From: Acidovorax sp. SCN 68-22
Lineage (GTDB): Bacteria > Pseudomonadota > Gammaproteobacteria > Burkholderiales > Burkholderiaceae_C
DNA: 34,569 nt
Direction: 5' to 3'
NCBI GenBank assembly: GCA_001724785.1
Contig: MEDL01000008.1
Coordinates: 1 to 34,569 of the forward strand
A program made the position numbers and the translations under genes. The notes below the pieces were generated by a model that was not told the origin of the DNA, did no database searches, and was given only the letters and a program-made list of their open reading frames with translations. The stretch's first letter is position 1. Each line of letters begins with the position of its first letter. This document shows, piece after piece, positions 9,595 through 20,279 of the stretch.

Positions 9595-10602
9595 ATGAAT
9601 ATCGTGATCCTCGATGATTACCAGGACGCGGTGCGCAAGCTCCATTGCGCGGCCCGTCTCGACGCCCACTCCGCCAAGGTCTACACCAACACCGTGAAGG
9701 GGCTCGGCCAGCTGTCCGTGCGCCTGAAAGACGCCGACATCATCGTCTTGATCCGCGAGCGCACCCACATTTCGCGCCAGCTCGTGGAGAAACTCCCGCG
9801 CCTCAAAATGATCGCGCAAACCGGCCGCGTGGGGGCCCATATCGATATCGGCGCCTGCACCGAGCGCGGCATCGCCATCTCGGAAGGCGTGGGTTCGCCC
9901 GTGGCACCTGCCGAATTGACCTGGGCCCTCGTGCTGGCAGCCATGCGGCGCCTGCCGCAGTACATCGCCAACCTGAAACACGGCGCTTGGCAGCAGGCGG
10001 GGCTCAAGGCCGCCTCGATGCCGGCCAATTTCGGTATTGGCAGCGTGCTGCGCGGCAAGACCCTGGGCATCTGGGGCTATGGCCGCATCGGCCAGATCGT
10101 GGCCGGTTATGGCCGCGCCTTCGGCATGAACGTGCGCATCTGGGGCAGCGAGGCCTCGCGCGCCCAGGCGCTGACCGACGGCTACCAGGTGGCGCCGACG
10201 CAGCAGGAATTTTTCGCCCAATGCGACGTGGTGTCCCTGCACCTGCGCCTGACGGAAGAAACGCAGCAGATGATCACGCTCGAAACACTGTCGTGCATGA
10301 AGCCCACGGCGCTGCTGGTGAACACCTCGCGCGCCGAGCTGATCGAGGCCAACGCCCTGCTCGCGGCCCTCAACCGCGGCCGGCCCGGCATGGCCGCGAT
10401 CGACGTGTTCGAAAGCGAGCCGATCCTGCAGGGCCACGCGTTGCTGCGCCTGGAGAACTGCATCTGCACGCCGCATATCGGCTACGTGGAGCAAGACAAC
10501 TACGAGCTGTACTTTGGCTCGGCCTTCGACAACGTGCTCAACTTCATACGCGGCACGCCGACGAACATCGTCAATCCGGGTGCGCTGCAGGTGCGGCGCT
10601 AA
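9595..10602 (+). CDS. D-2-hydroxyacid dehydrogenase family protein
   Basis: MNIVILDDYQDAVRKLHC; GKTLGIWGYGRIGQIVAGYGRAFGMNVRIWG; NTSRAELIEANALLAALNRGRPGMAAIDVFESEP; CTPHIGYVE. The upstream in-frame start at 9475 looks spurious. Confidence 0.92.
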   Translation: MNIVILDDYQDAVRKLHCAARLDAHSAKVYTNTVKGLGQLSVRLKDADIIVLIRERTHISRQLVEKLPRLKMIAQTGRVGAHIDIGACTERGIAISEGVGSPVAPAELTWALVLAAMRRLPQYIANLKHGAWQQAGLKAASMPANFGIGSVLRGKTLGIWGYGRIGQIVAGYGRAFGMNVRIWGSEASRAQALTDGYQVAPTQQEFFAQCDVVSLHLRLTEETQQMITLETLSCMKPTALLVNTSRAELIEANALLAALNRGRPGMAAIDVFESEPILQGHALLRLENCICTPHIGYVEQDNYELYFGSAFDNVLNFIRGTPTNIVNPGALQVRR

Positions 10603-10625
10603 CGCTTCGCCCCGGGGAAATGAAA

Positions 10626-10653
10626 AGAGGCTTCCCGGGGGAAGCCTCTCTTT
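10626..10653. terminator. Likely bidirectional terminator between convergent genes
   Basis: AGAGGCTTCC-CGGG-GGAAGCCTCT stem with flanking CTTT on + and TTTT on -. Confidence 0.75.
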
Positions 10654-10685
10654 GAGTCAGGCCCTGCGGGCCCGAATGCCGCCGA

Positions 10686-11816
10686 TCAGTTCAGCGGATC
10701 CTTCTTGCCGTCCACGTAGCGGTACAGCGTGATGGCGGGGTTCTTCATTTCGCCATTGGGTTCGAAAGCGATCGTAGCGGTCACGCCCTTGTAGTTGGAC
10801 TTGGCCAGTTCGTTCACGTAGACCTTGGGGTCCACCGAGTTCGCGCGCTTCATGGCGTCGACCAGCAGCATGGTGGCGTCGTAGGTGTAGGGGCTGTAGA
10901 CCTGGAACTGGCCAGGGTACTTGGCGTCGTAGCGCTCCTTCCAGGCCTTGCCGCCAGGCATCTTGGCGAGCGAGGAACCGCCTTCGGCGCAGATCACGTT
11001 GGACAGCGTCTTGGCGCCGGCCGCGAGCTTGGCGATTTCGCTGGTGCACACGCCGTCGCCGCCGAAGTACTTCACGTTGGACATGCCAAGCTGTTCCATC
11101 TGGCGCAGCATCGGGCCGGCTTGCGGGTCCATGCCGCCGAAGAAGATGGCGTCGGGGTTCTTGGACTTGATGGCCGTCAGGATGGCCATGAAGTCGGTGG
11201 CCTTGTCGGTCGTGAACTGCTGATCGACCTGCTTCATGCCGAGGCTGACACCGGTCTTGGCAAACACGTCGGCAACGCCCTGGCCGTAGGCCGTGCGGTC
11301 ATCAATGACGGCGAAGGACTTGAGCTTGAGCGTGTCCTTGGCGTAGTTCGCCAGACCTGCGCCCAGGGCGTTGTCGTTGGCGATGATACGGAAGGTCGTC
11401 TTGTAGCCGGGCTTGGTCAGGTTGGGGTTGGTGGCAGCGCCGGTGACCATGGGGATGCCGCAGTCGTTGTACACCTTGGAAGCGGGGATGGTGGTGCCCG
11501 AATTCAAGTGACCGACCACGCCAGCAACCTTGGAGTCGCACAGCTTCTGGGCAGCTGCCGTGCCTTGCTTGGGATCCGATGCGTCGTCTTCGGCCTGCAG
11601 TTCAAACTTGATCTTCTTGCCGCCGATGGTCACGCCCTGGGCATTCAAGTCCTCGATGGCCATGCGCGCGCCATTTTCGTTGTCCTTGCCGTAGTGGGCT
11701 TGTGCACCCGACACCGGGGCGACGTGACCAATCTTGACCACTTGCTCCTGGGCCAGAGCCATGCCGGCAACAGCTGCAAAGGCTGCGGCTACGGTCAGTT
11801 TCAACTTCAATTGCAT
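10686..11816 (-). CDS. Branched-chain amino acid ABC transporter substrate-binding protein (LivJ/LivK type)
   Basis: Signal peptide MQLKLKLTVAAAFAAVAGMALAQEQ; VKIGHVAPVSGAQAHYGKDNENGARMAIEDLNAQGVTIGGKKIKFELQAEDDASDPKQG. Confidence 0.94.
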   Translation of the reverse strand: MQLKLKLTVAAAFAAVAGMALAQEQVVKIGHVAPVSGAQAHYGKDNENGARMAIEDLNAQGVTIGGKKIKFELQAEDDASDPKQGTAAAQKLCDSKVAGVVGHLNSGTTIPASKVYNDCGIPMVTGAATNPNLTKPGYKTTFRIIANDNALGAGLANYAKDTLKLKSFAVIDDRTAYGQGVADVFAKTGVSLGMKQVDQQFTTDKATDFMAILTAIKSKNPDAIFFGGMDPQAGPMLRQMEQLGMSNVKYFGGDGVCTSEIAKLAAGAKTLSNVICAEGGSSLAKMPGGKAWKERYDAKYPGQFQVYSPYTYDATMLLVDAMKRANSVDPKVYVNELAKSNYKGVTATIAFEPNGEMKNPAITLYRYVDGKKDPLN

Positions 11817-11949
11817 AGAAATCTCCAGTAAAGATTAAACGCTGAGCATCTTTTTGTGTCTCAACGCCGAAGAAGATAACGCATATTCATAGCCCGGGAC
11901 ACTAGGGAACACGCGCAAATCAGCGCAGCGCGATGCGCAAAAGCTGCAC

Positions 11950-12444
11950 TTATGCAGCCGGCGTTCCGACCCCTGCGGCGAGCTCGTCGGCCACGGCCTC
12001 GTACACCGCATGGCGCACCACCGCTTCAATCTCCTCGCGCAGCCGGGGAACGATGGAGCGCGTCTGCTCTTCCACCACGGCGGCGATGGCGCCGCGCAGG
12101 CGGATGTCGAGCGAAACGTCCACCCGTTGCATGACGCGGTGCACCAGCAACTCCTCGAAATCCTTGCTCAGCACCGCCTGTGCAGCGCGTTCGACCGGCG
12201 GTGCGGCCGGCGCTTTCGGCGCCGCCGCGGCCGGGCTTTTCGGCACGTGCACAGGCGTAGGCGGCACCGGCGGGAAAGCCGGGCGTGCCGCCGCCACTGG
12301 CGCAGCAGGCATGGGCGCAATGGGGGCCGGCGGTGGCTTGGGCGGGACGGCTTGCTCGGCGCGGGGCGGCGCCCCCTCGCGCACGACTTCCGTCAGCGTG
12401 GGGACGAAGCGGGGCGGGACGCGGGGTCCGGGCGGAACAGGCAT
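11950..12444 (-). CDS. Hypothetical protein, Pro/Ala-rich linker plus helical C-terminus; possibly DUF2486-like
   Basis: Start overlaps the holC stop (ATGA). VPTLTEVV near the N-terminus, PA-rich linker, then LSKDFEELLVHRVMQRVDVSLDIRLRGAIAAVVEEQTRSIVPRLREEIEAVVRHAVYEAVADEL. Family assignment is from memory. Confidence 0.7.
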   Translation of the reverse strand: MPVPPGPRVPPRFVPTLTEVVREGAPPRAEQAVPPKPPPAPIAPMPAAPVAAARPAFPPVPPTPVHVPKSPAAAAPKAPAAPPVERAAQAVLSKDFEELLVHRVMQRVDVSLDIRLRGAIAAVVEEQTRSIVPRLREEIEAVVRHAVYEAVADELAAGVGTPAA

Positions 12445-12875
12445 CAGGCCCCCTGAGGCGCCAGGTCGTGGCGCACCAGCGCGTAGCCGCGCTGCATGTA
12501 ATGTTTCCAGCGCACGCGGGCCGCTGCCCGGTCGGCTTCATCGCAGCCCACCACCTCGATCAGCCGCTCGAAGCTGCCAAAGCCCTGGGGCACCTCGTCC
12601 GACAGGTTGAGCAGCACCTCGTGGTGCGGCGCATCCTGCAGCCCCTGCGCCAGCACGATGGGCGAGGCTTCCAGCACATGGGCCTCGGCATCGGCCCGGC
12701 AATGGGCGACGAAGTCCTGCGGTGCCATGTGCCACAGCGTCTCGTCGAGCGCATCCATGAGCGTGTCCGGCGCCAGGACCACCAGGCGCCTGTCCTGCCG
12801 GAGCAGCTTGCGTGCGGCGCGGCAGGCGTAGGCCAGCTTGTCGGGCGCGTTGAAGTGGAAGGCGATTTCGGTCAT
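12444..12875 (-). CDS. holC: DNA polymerase III chi subunit
   Basis: MTEIAFHFNAPDKLAYACRAARKLLRQDRRLVVLAPD...LDETLWHMAPQDFVAHC; immediately follows pepA with ATGA overlap. Confidence 0.94.
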   Translation of the reverse strand: MTEIAFHFNAPDKLAYACRAARKLLRQDRRLVVLAPDTLMDALDETLWHMAPQDFVAHCRADAEAHVLEASPIVLAQGLQDAPHHEVLLNLSDEVPQGFGSFERLIEVVGCDEADRAAARVRWKHYMQRGYALVRHDLAPQGA

Positions 12876-14416
12876 TCGCGCGAGGTCTTGGCGGTGCGGG
12901 CAGCGGGGCGGGTGGGTGTCGCCTTGTTGCGGGTGCGCGCCTTGGGGCTGGTCACGGGCGCGGGCGCGGCGGCGGGCGCGGCGGCGCGCGCCAGCAGCCA
13001 GTGCACCAGCAGCCCCACCGGCCGGCCGGTCGCGCCCTTGGCGGCCCCGCCCTTCCAGGCCGTACCGGCGATGTCCAGGTGCGCCCAGGGGACATCGCCC
13101 ACGAACGCCTGCAGGAATTTGGCCGCCGTGACCGAGCCCGCCGGGCGGCCGGCGACGTTGGCCAGATCGGCAAAGTTGCTCTTGAGGCCCTCGGCGTACT
13201 CCTCGTCCAGCGGCATGCGCCAGGCCGGGTCGCCCGCCTCCTCGCCCGCATCGAGCAGGGCCTTGGCCAAGCCGTCGTCGGAGGCGAACAGTCCGCTGCG
13301 CACGCCGCCCAGGGCGATCACGCAGGCACCGGTGAGCGTGGCGATGTCCACGATGGCCGCCGGCTTGTGGCGCATTCCGTAGCCGAGCGCATCGCACAAC
13401 ACCAGGCGCCCTTCGGCATCGGTGTTCAGCACTTCAATGGTTTGCCCGCTCATGCTGGTCACCACGTCGCCCGGCTTCAGGGAGCGCCCGTCGGGCATGT
13501 TCTCGCAGGCCGGGATCAGGCCGACGACGTTGATCTCCGGCTGCAGCTGCGCCAGCGCGCGGAATACGCCCAACACGCTGGCCGCGCCGCACATGTCGAA
13601 CTTCATTTCGTCCATCTCCGGCGCCGGTTTGATGGAGATGCCGCCGGTGTCGAAGGTGATCCCCTTGCCCACCAGCACCACGGGCGCCTGCTTGCGCCCC
13701 GCGCCGGTGTAGCGCAGCTCGATGAGGCGCAGCGGTTCTTCGGACCCGCGCGCCACGGCCAGGAAGGCCCCCATCTTCAACCGCTCCACTTCGGCCGGAC
13801 CGAGCACCTTGCAATCGATGCCGGGGTGCTTGGCGAGCGCGCGTGCGGCGTCGGCCAGCAGGCGCGGCGTGGCGTGGTTGGCCGGGCGGTTGCCCCATTC
13901 GCGCGCCAGCTGCGCGCCTTGCGCCACGGCCTGCGCGACCGCGAAGCCCTCGGCCACGTCGGCAGGCCGGGCCACGCCGACCACCACCCGCTGCAGGGTG
14001 GCCGCCTGGGCCTTGGGCTTGGTGTGCGTATACACATAGGCAGCGTGCACCACGGTGTGCACGGCCGCCGAGACCGCCTGCGCGCTGGCTTCAGCGGCGA
14101 AGCAGAGCACGGCGCGGCGCACGCCCGGTGTGCGCAGCGCCGTTTGCGCACCGAGAACCGCCTGGCGCACGGAACGCGCATCGCCCGCGCCTATGCCCAG
14201 CAGCAGCACCCGGCGCGCGGCGACGCCAGGGCACTGGTACAACGCCAGAGACTTGCCTGGCTTGGGTTCAAAATCCTTGTGGCGCAAGGCGTCCTGGACA
14301 ATGACCGCGAGCGGATCGGCCCCGCCGGAGAAACCCTCTGCCACCAGCAGCACCAGCTGGTCGCATTTCTCGGACGCCGCGGCGCGCAGGTCCATGGACT
14401 TGAGATCAAAGTTCAT
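12872..14416 (-). CDS. pepA: Leucyl aminopeptidase
   Basis: VGKGITFDTGGISIKPAPEMDEMKFDMCGAASVLG and NTDAEGRLVLCDALGYG (M17 signature). Start taken at MNFDLKSMDLRAAASEK. Confidence 0.97.
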   Translation of the reverse strand: MNFDLKSMDLRAAASEKCDQLVLLVAEGFSGGADPLAVIVQDALRHKDFEPKPGKSLALYQCPGVAARRVLLLGIGAGDARSVRQAVLGAQTALRTPGVRRAVLCFAAEASAQAVSAAVHTVVHAAYVYTHTKPKAQAATLQRVVVGVARPADVAEGFAVAQAVAQGAQLAREWGNRPANHATPRLLADAARALAKHPGIDCKVLGPAEVERLKMGAFLAVARGSEEPLRLIELRYTGAGRKQAPVVLVGKGITFDTGGISIKPAPEMDEMKFDMCGAASVLGVFRALAQLQPEINVVGLIPACENMPDGRSLKPGDVVTSMSGQTIEVLNTDAEGRLVLCDALGYGMRHKPAAIVDIATLTGACVIALGGVRSGLFASDDGLAKALLDAGEEAGDPAWRMPLDEEYAEGLKSNFADLANVAGRPAGSVTAAKFLQAFVGDVPWAHLDIAGTAWKGGAAKGATGRPVGLLVHWLLARAAAPAAAPAPVTSPKARTRNKATPTRPAARTAKTSRE

Positions 14417-14439
14417 AATTGCCTCTTTACTTCGCGTCC

Positions 14440-15531
14440 ATGTTATTCGATTCATCCCTGCGCAAGGAGCTGGCCCGCAGCTTCGGCGCCACCCTGGTGG
14501 TCCTGGTCACCGTGGTCATGACCATGATGCTGATCCGTACCCTGGGTCAGGCCTCCAGGGGCAACGTGGGCCCGTCCGACGTGCTGCTCGTCATGGGCTA
14601 CACGGTGCTCGGCCAGTTGCCCACCATCCTCAGCCTGAGCCTGTTCGTCGCCACCGTCGGCTGCCTCTCGCGCATGTACCGCGACAGCGAAATGGTGATC
14701 TGGTTCGCCAGCGGACAGGGCCTCGCGCGTCTTCTGCCCGCGCTGCTGCGCTTTGCCTGGCCGGCGATGCTGGGCGTGGCGGTGCTGTCCCTGGTCGCCT
14801 GGCCGTGGGCCAACAGGCAAATCCAGGAGCTGCGCGTGCAGTACGAGCAGCGCGGCGACGTGGACCGCATCGCGCCCGGTGAATTCCAGGAATCTGCCAG
14901 CGGCAAGCGCGTCTTTTTCATCGACAAGGACAGCCCCGAGCCCAACACCGCGAGCAACGTCTTCATCGCCGCCAACGAGCACGGCACGCAGGCTGTGACC
15001 TCTGCCTTGAGCGCGCGCGTGGAAATGCGCGGTGCCGACCGTTTCGCCCTGCTGAGCAACGGCCAGCGCCTGGAAACCCAGGCCGGCAAGCCGGAAATCA
15101 AGCTCAGCGAATTCGAGCTGTACGGCACGCGCATCGGGGCCGCCAAGGTCGGCCTGGGCGACACCGGAGCGGCGCGCACGCGCGGCACGGCGGAACTGCT
15201 GGGCCAGGCTTCGCCTGCTTTCCAGGCCGAACTCGCGTGGCGCATCGGCCTGCCGCTCACCGCTTTCAATCTGGTGGTCCTCGGCCTGGGGCTGGCCAGC
15301 GTCAACCCGCGCGCCAGCCGCAGTGGCAACCTGCTGTTCGCGCTGTTCGCCTTCATCGTCTACTACAACTTCATGACGCTTGGGCAAAGCTGGGTCGGGA
15401 CCGGCCGCGTGGGCGTGGCGGCCTACGTCGGCCTGCTGCACGGCGGCGTTCTGGCCTTCGCGCTGGCGCTGATCGCCATCCGCCACAACCGCTGGTCGTT
15501 GGCGGCGCTGTGGCGCAGGAGCCCCGCATGA
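14440..15531 (+). CDS. lptF: LPS export ABC transporter permease LptF
   Basis: MLFDSSLRKELARSFGATLVVLVTVVMTMMLIRTLGQ; YjgP/YjgQ-type permease; divergent from pepA and followed by lptG. Confidence 0.95.
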   Translation: MLFDSSLRKELARSFGATLVVLVTVVMTMMLIRTLGQASRGNVGPSDVLLVMGYTVLGQLPTILSLSLFVATVGCLSRMYRDSEMVIWFASGQGLARLLPALLRFAWPAMLGVAVLSLVAWPWANRQIQELRVQYEQRGDVDRIAPGEFQESASGKRVFFIDKDSPEPNTASNVFIAANEHGTQAVTSALSARVEMRGADRFALLSNGQRLETQAGKPEIKLSEFELYGTRIGAAKVGLGDTGAARTRGTAELLGQASPAFQAELAWRIGLPLTAFNLVVLGLGLASVNPRASRSGNLLFALFAFIVYYNFMTLGQSWVGTGRVGVAAYVGLLHGGVLAFALALIAIRHNRWSLAALWRRSPA

Positions 15532-16637
15532 AGACCATCCGCCGCATGGTGCACCGCGAGGTGCTGGCCGCCGTGGCCCTGGTGACGCTCGGCTTCCTGG
15601 CGCTGTTCTTCTTCTTCGACCTGATCGACGAGCTGCGTTCGGTGGCCCGCATGCCCGACACCTACCCGCTCTCGCAGGCCGTGCTGTACGTGCTGCTGGG
15701 CATGCCGACGCATTTGTACGAGCTCCTGCCGATCACGGTGCTGATCGGCACCATCTTCGTCATGGCACGCTTCGCGCAAAGCTCTGAATTCACCATCCTG
15801 CGCACCAGCGGGCTCGGTCCCGGGCGGGCGCTGTCGATGCTGCTGTTGCTGGGCTGCGTGTTCGTCGTGCTGACCTTCGCCCTGGGCGACTACGTCGCAC
15901 CCGCGAGCGACCGCGCCGCACAGGTGGTCAAGTCCAAGGGCCTGGCGCGCCTGACGACCGGCGGCACGGGCGCCTGGCTGAAGGAGCGCCAAGGGGAGGA
16001 TTCCGTGGCCGTGAACATCCGCAGCATCCGCTCCGACGGGCTGATGGAGGACGTGCGCATCTACCGCTTCGACCGCGAGAGCCGGCTGGCGTCGCGCGTC
16101 CTGGCGCAATCGGCCACCGTGGCGCCGCAAGGCGACGCCTGGGTGCTGCGCCAGGTGCAGAGCGACACCTTCGTGCGCGGCGCCAGCGGCGAAACACAGC
16201 GCGCCGAGCGCCTGGAGCTCGCCGAACTGCGCTGGGCCACGGGCATCACCGCCGACATGGTCTCGGCCGCCGTGCTGCAGCCCGACCGCATGGCCACGGT
16301 GGACCTGTTCCAGTATGTGCGCCACCTGGAGGCCAATGGCCAGTCGGCCCAGCGCTACGAAATCGAGTTCTGGCGCAAGGTGTTCTACCCGCTCTCCTGC
16401 CTCGTCATGGTGGTGCTGGCGCTGCCTTTCGCCTACCTGCACTTTCGCGCCGGCTCGACCACGGGCTACGTGTTCGGCGGCGTGATGGCGGGCATCAGCT
16501 TCTTCCTGCTGAACAACGTGTTCGGCTTTGCCGGCACGCTGCAGAACTGGTCGCCCTGGCTCACCGCGGCGGCGCCCGGCCTGATCTACAGCATCGCCTC
16601 GCTGGCCGCCTTCGGCTGGCTGGTGTTGAGGCGGTGA
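15528..16637 (+). CDS. lptG: LPS export ABC transporter permease LptG
   Basis: MKTIRRMVHREVLAAVALVTLGFLALFFFFDLIDEL...FWRKVFYPLSCLVMVVLALPFAYLHFRAGSTTGYVFGGVMAGISFFLLNNVFGFAG; ATGA overlap with lptF. Confidence 0.95.
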   Translation: MKTIRRMVHREVLAAVALVTLGFLALFFFFDLIDELRSVARMPDTYPLSQAVLYVLLGMPTHLYELLPITVLIGTIFVMARFAQSSEFTILRTSGLGPGRALSMLLLLGCVFVVLTFALGDYVAPASDRAAQVVKSKGLARLTTGGTGAWLKERQGEDSVAVNIRSIRSDGLMEDVRIYRFDRESRLASRVLAQSATVAPQGDAWVLRQVQSDTFVRGASGETQRAERLELAELRWATGITADMVSAAVLQPDRMATVDLFQYVRHLEANGQSAQRYEIEFWRKVFYPLSCLVMVVLALPFAYLHFRAGSTTGYVFGGVMAGISFFLLNNVFGFAGTLQNWSPWLTAAAPGLIYSIASLAAFGWLVLRR

Positions 16638-17035
16638 TGGACGCTTCACGCCCACCGGCCATGCGCGGCATCGTGCTGTTCGCCCATGGTTCGCGCGATG
16701 CGCTCTGGCGCGCGCCGATCGAGGCGGTGCGCGCCGACATCGAGCGCCAGCGGCCCGACCTGCTGGTGCGCTGCGCCTACCTGGAACTGTGCGCCCCTGA
16801 CCTGGCCAGTGCCTGCAGCGAGCTGCATGCCGCCGGCGCGCGCGCGCTGACCATCGTCCCCATGTTCCTCGGCACCGGCCGGCACGCGCGGGAGGACCTG
16901 CCGCTTCTCGTGGAGCAGGTGCGAGCCCGGCACCCCAATGTCGCGCTCACGGTACAGCCCTCCATCGGCGAGGACGCCCGCATGGTGGCGCTGATGGCGG
17001 AGATCGCCGCCGCCGACCCGACCACCGCCCGCTGA
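16637..17035 (+). CDS. Sirohydrochlorin chelatase / CbiX family protein
   Basis: GIVLFAHGSRDALWRAPIEAV; ALTIVPMFLGTGRHAREDLPLLVEQVRARHPNVALTVQPSIGEDARM. Confidence 0.88.
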   Translation: MDASRPPAMRGIVLFAHGSRDALWRAPIEAVRADIERQRPDLLVRCAYLELCAPDLASACSELHAAGARALTIVPMFLGTGRHAREDLPLLVEQVRARHPNVALTVQPSIGEDARMVALMAEIAAADPTTAR

Positions 17036-17109
17036 CACTGCGCGGTACGCTGGCGCATGCAAAACGCCGGATATCGCATAATGATCGGATTCTTTAGCCA
17101 GTATTCGAT

Positions 17110-18051
17110 ATGAACCTGCACCAATTCCGCTTCGTCCAGGAAGCCGCGCGCCGCAACCTGAACCTGACCGAGGCGGCCAAGGCGCTGCACACCTCGCAGC
17201 CGGGGGTGTCCAAGGCCATCATCGAACTCGAAGGCGAACTGGGGGTGGACATATTCGCCCGCCACGGCAAGCGCTTGAAACGCATCACCGAGCCGGGCCA
17301 GCACGTGCTCAGGAGCATCGAGCTCATCATGCGCGAGGTCGGCAACTTGAAGCGCATCGGCGAGCAGTACAGCGCCCAGGACAACGGTACGTTCAGCATC
17401 GCCACCACGCACACCCAGGCGCGCTACGTACTCCCACCCGCCGTGGCCAAGCTGCGCGAGCAGTACCCCAAGGTCAACATCAGCCTGCACCAGGCGACGC
17501 CGCACCAGGTGGCGCGCATGGTGATCGATGAAGTCGCCGAGATCGGCGTCGCCACCGAGTCGCTCGTCGAATACCCCGAACTCGTCACCCTGCCCTGCTA
17601 CGAATGGCAGCATGTGCTGGTGATGCCGCACGGCCACCCGCTGGCGCAGAAGGAGCGCATCGGCCTGGACGACATCGCGCACGAGCCGCTCATCACCTAC
17701 CACCCTTCCTTCACCGGCCGCACGAAGATCGACGCCGCTTTTGCCGCCCGCAGGCTCCAGCCGCACGTGGTGCTGGAGGCGATCGACTCCGACGTCATCA
17801 AGACCTATGTCCGCCTGGGACTGGGCGTGGGCATCGTGGCCGAAATGGCCATGCGCGACGACCCGCTCGGCGACCTGCTGGTGCGCCCCGCAGGCTACCT
17901 GTTCGGCCAGAGCGTGGCGCGCGTGGCCTTCAAGCGCGGCGCCTACCTGCGCAATTTCGTCTACCGCTTCGCCGAACTGCTGAGCGACCGCCTGAGCCGC
18001 GACCTGGTCATGCGCGCCATGGACGGCCAAGTCAACGATTACGAACTGTGA
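17110..18051 (+). CDS. CysB family LysR-type transcriptional regulator
   Basis: MNLHQFRFVQEAARRNLNLTEAAKALHTSQPGVSKAIIELEGELGVDIFARHGKRLKRITEPGQ; CysB-type effector domain. Confidence 0.93.
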   Translation: MNLHQFRFVQEAARRNLNLTEAAKALHTSQPGVSKAIIELEGELGVDIFARHGKRLKRITEPGQHVLRSIELIMREVGNLKRIGEQYSAQDNGTFSIATTHTQARYVLPPAVAKLREQYPKVNISLHQATPHQVARMVIDEVAEIGVATESLVEYPELVTLPCYEWQHVLVMPHGHPLAQKERIGLDDIAHEPLITYHPSFTGRTKIDAAFAARRLQPHVVLEAIDSDVIKTYVRLGLGVGIVAEMAMRDDPLGDLLVRPAGYLFGQSVARVAFKRGAYLRNFVYRFAELLSDRLSRDLVMRAMDGQVNDYEL

Positions 18052-18199
18052 AACACCCCCTGAACCGCTTCGCGCCGTCCCCCTCCAGGCGGACGACGCC
18101 AGTGGCCGGGCAAAGCCCGCTCCCCAGCGTCCGCTGGCGCGGCCTGCTCCGCAGCCATCAGACCGATACAGCGGCGCCCATCGACAGAAAGCTTTCTCC

Positions 18200-19363
<1,164 letters not shown>

Positions 19364-19367
19364 GGGC

Positions 19368-20279
19368 TCAGCGGCGCGCCAGCCACACCCCGCTGGCCGC
19401 CAGGGCCATTCCTGCCAGCGCCCAGCCGGTCAGCGTCTCGCCAAACACCAGCCAGGCCACCAGCGCCGTCATGGGCGGCGTCAGGTAGAACAGGCTGGCC
19501 ACGTTGACCGCCCCGCCCCGGCGGATGAGCAGGTTCAACAGACTCACCGCGCCCAGCGACAGAACCAGCACCAGCCAGCCGAGCGCAAAGACGAACTCAC
19601 CCGTCCAGCGCACCGCCATGGACTCGGTGGCGGCCGCCAGCGCCGCCGTGGCGACCAGGCTGGGCAGGTATTGGATGACCGAGCCCGTGCGCAGGTCGAA
19701 GGAGGGGCAAAACCGCTTCTGGTACAGCGTGCCCGCCGTGATGCCCAGCAGCGCGACCAGCGCCGGCATCAGCATGGTGACCAGCGCCCCGCCCGGCACC
19801 GACGCCGCCTTGCCCGCCACCACCAGCGCCACGCCGGCAAAGCCCAGCACCAGGCCCATCCATTGCGCCGGCCGGACCCGCTCACCCAGCAAGGTGCCCG
19901 CAGCCAGCGCCGTGAGGATCGGCTGCAGGCCCACCACGAGCGCTGTGGTGCCAGAAGGCAGGCCATGGCCGATGGCCGTGAACACCCCGCCCAGGTACAC
20001 GCCATGCACCAGCAGGCCCGACACGCCGATGTGCACCCAGCGCATCCCCAGCGGCGGCCAGGGCGCGCGCACCAGCACGGCGACGGCAGACATCAGCACG
20101 ATCACGATGGCGAAGCGCAGCGCCAGGAACGTGAGCGGCTCCACATAGGGCAGCCCCAGCTTGGCGCCAATGAAACCCGTGCTCCACAGCGCCACGAAGA
20201 GCAGCGGGGCCAGGGAAGCCAGCGCGGCCCCGGCTTCCGAACCGTCCGGGAGCGCTGCTTTCATGGGCGCGACCGCCAT
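19368..20279 (-). CDS. DMT family (EamA) transporter
   Basis: Multi-TM protein with two EamA-like halves: LLFVALWSTGFIGAKLGLPYVEPLTFLALRFAIV...TTALVVGLQPILTALAA; LTPPMTALVAWLVFGETLTGWALAGMALAASGVWLARR. Confidence 0.9.
   Translation of the reverse strand: MAVAPMKAALPDGSEAGAALASLAPLLFVALWSTGFIGAKLGLPYVEPLTFLALRFAIVIVLMSAVAVLVRAPWPPLGMRWVHIGVSGLLVHGVYLGGVFTAIGHGLPSGTTALVVGLQPILTALAAGTLLGERVRPAQWMGLVLGFAGVALVVAGKAASVPGGALVTMLMPALVALLGITAGTLYQKRFCPSFDLRTGSVIQYLPSLVATAALAAATESMAVRWTGEFVFALGWLVLVLSLGAVSLLNLLIRRGGAVNVASLFYLTPPMTALVAWLVFGETLTGWALAGMALAASGVWLARR

Noticed and set aside
12444-13397. 317-aa ORF containing HolC with an N-terminal extension
   Set aside because: The extension is an off-frame reading of pepA; HolC starts at 12875 (MTEIAFHFNAPDK).
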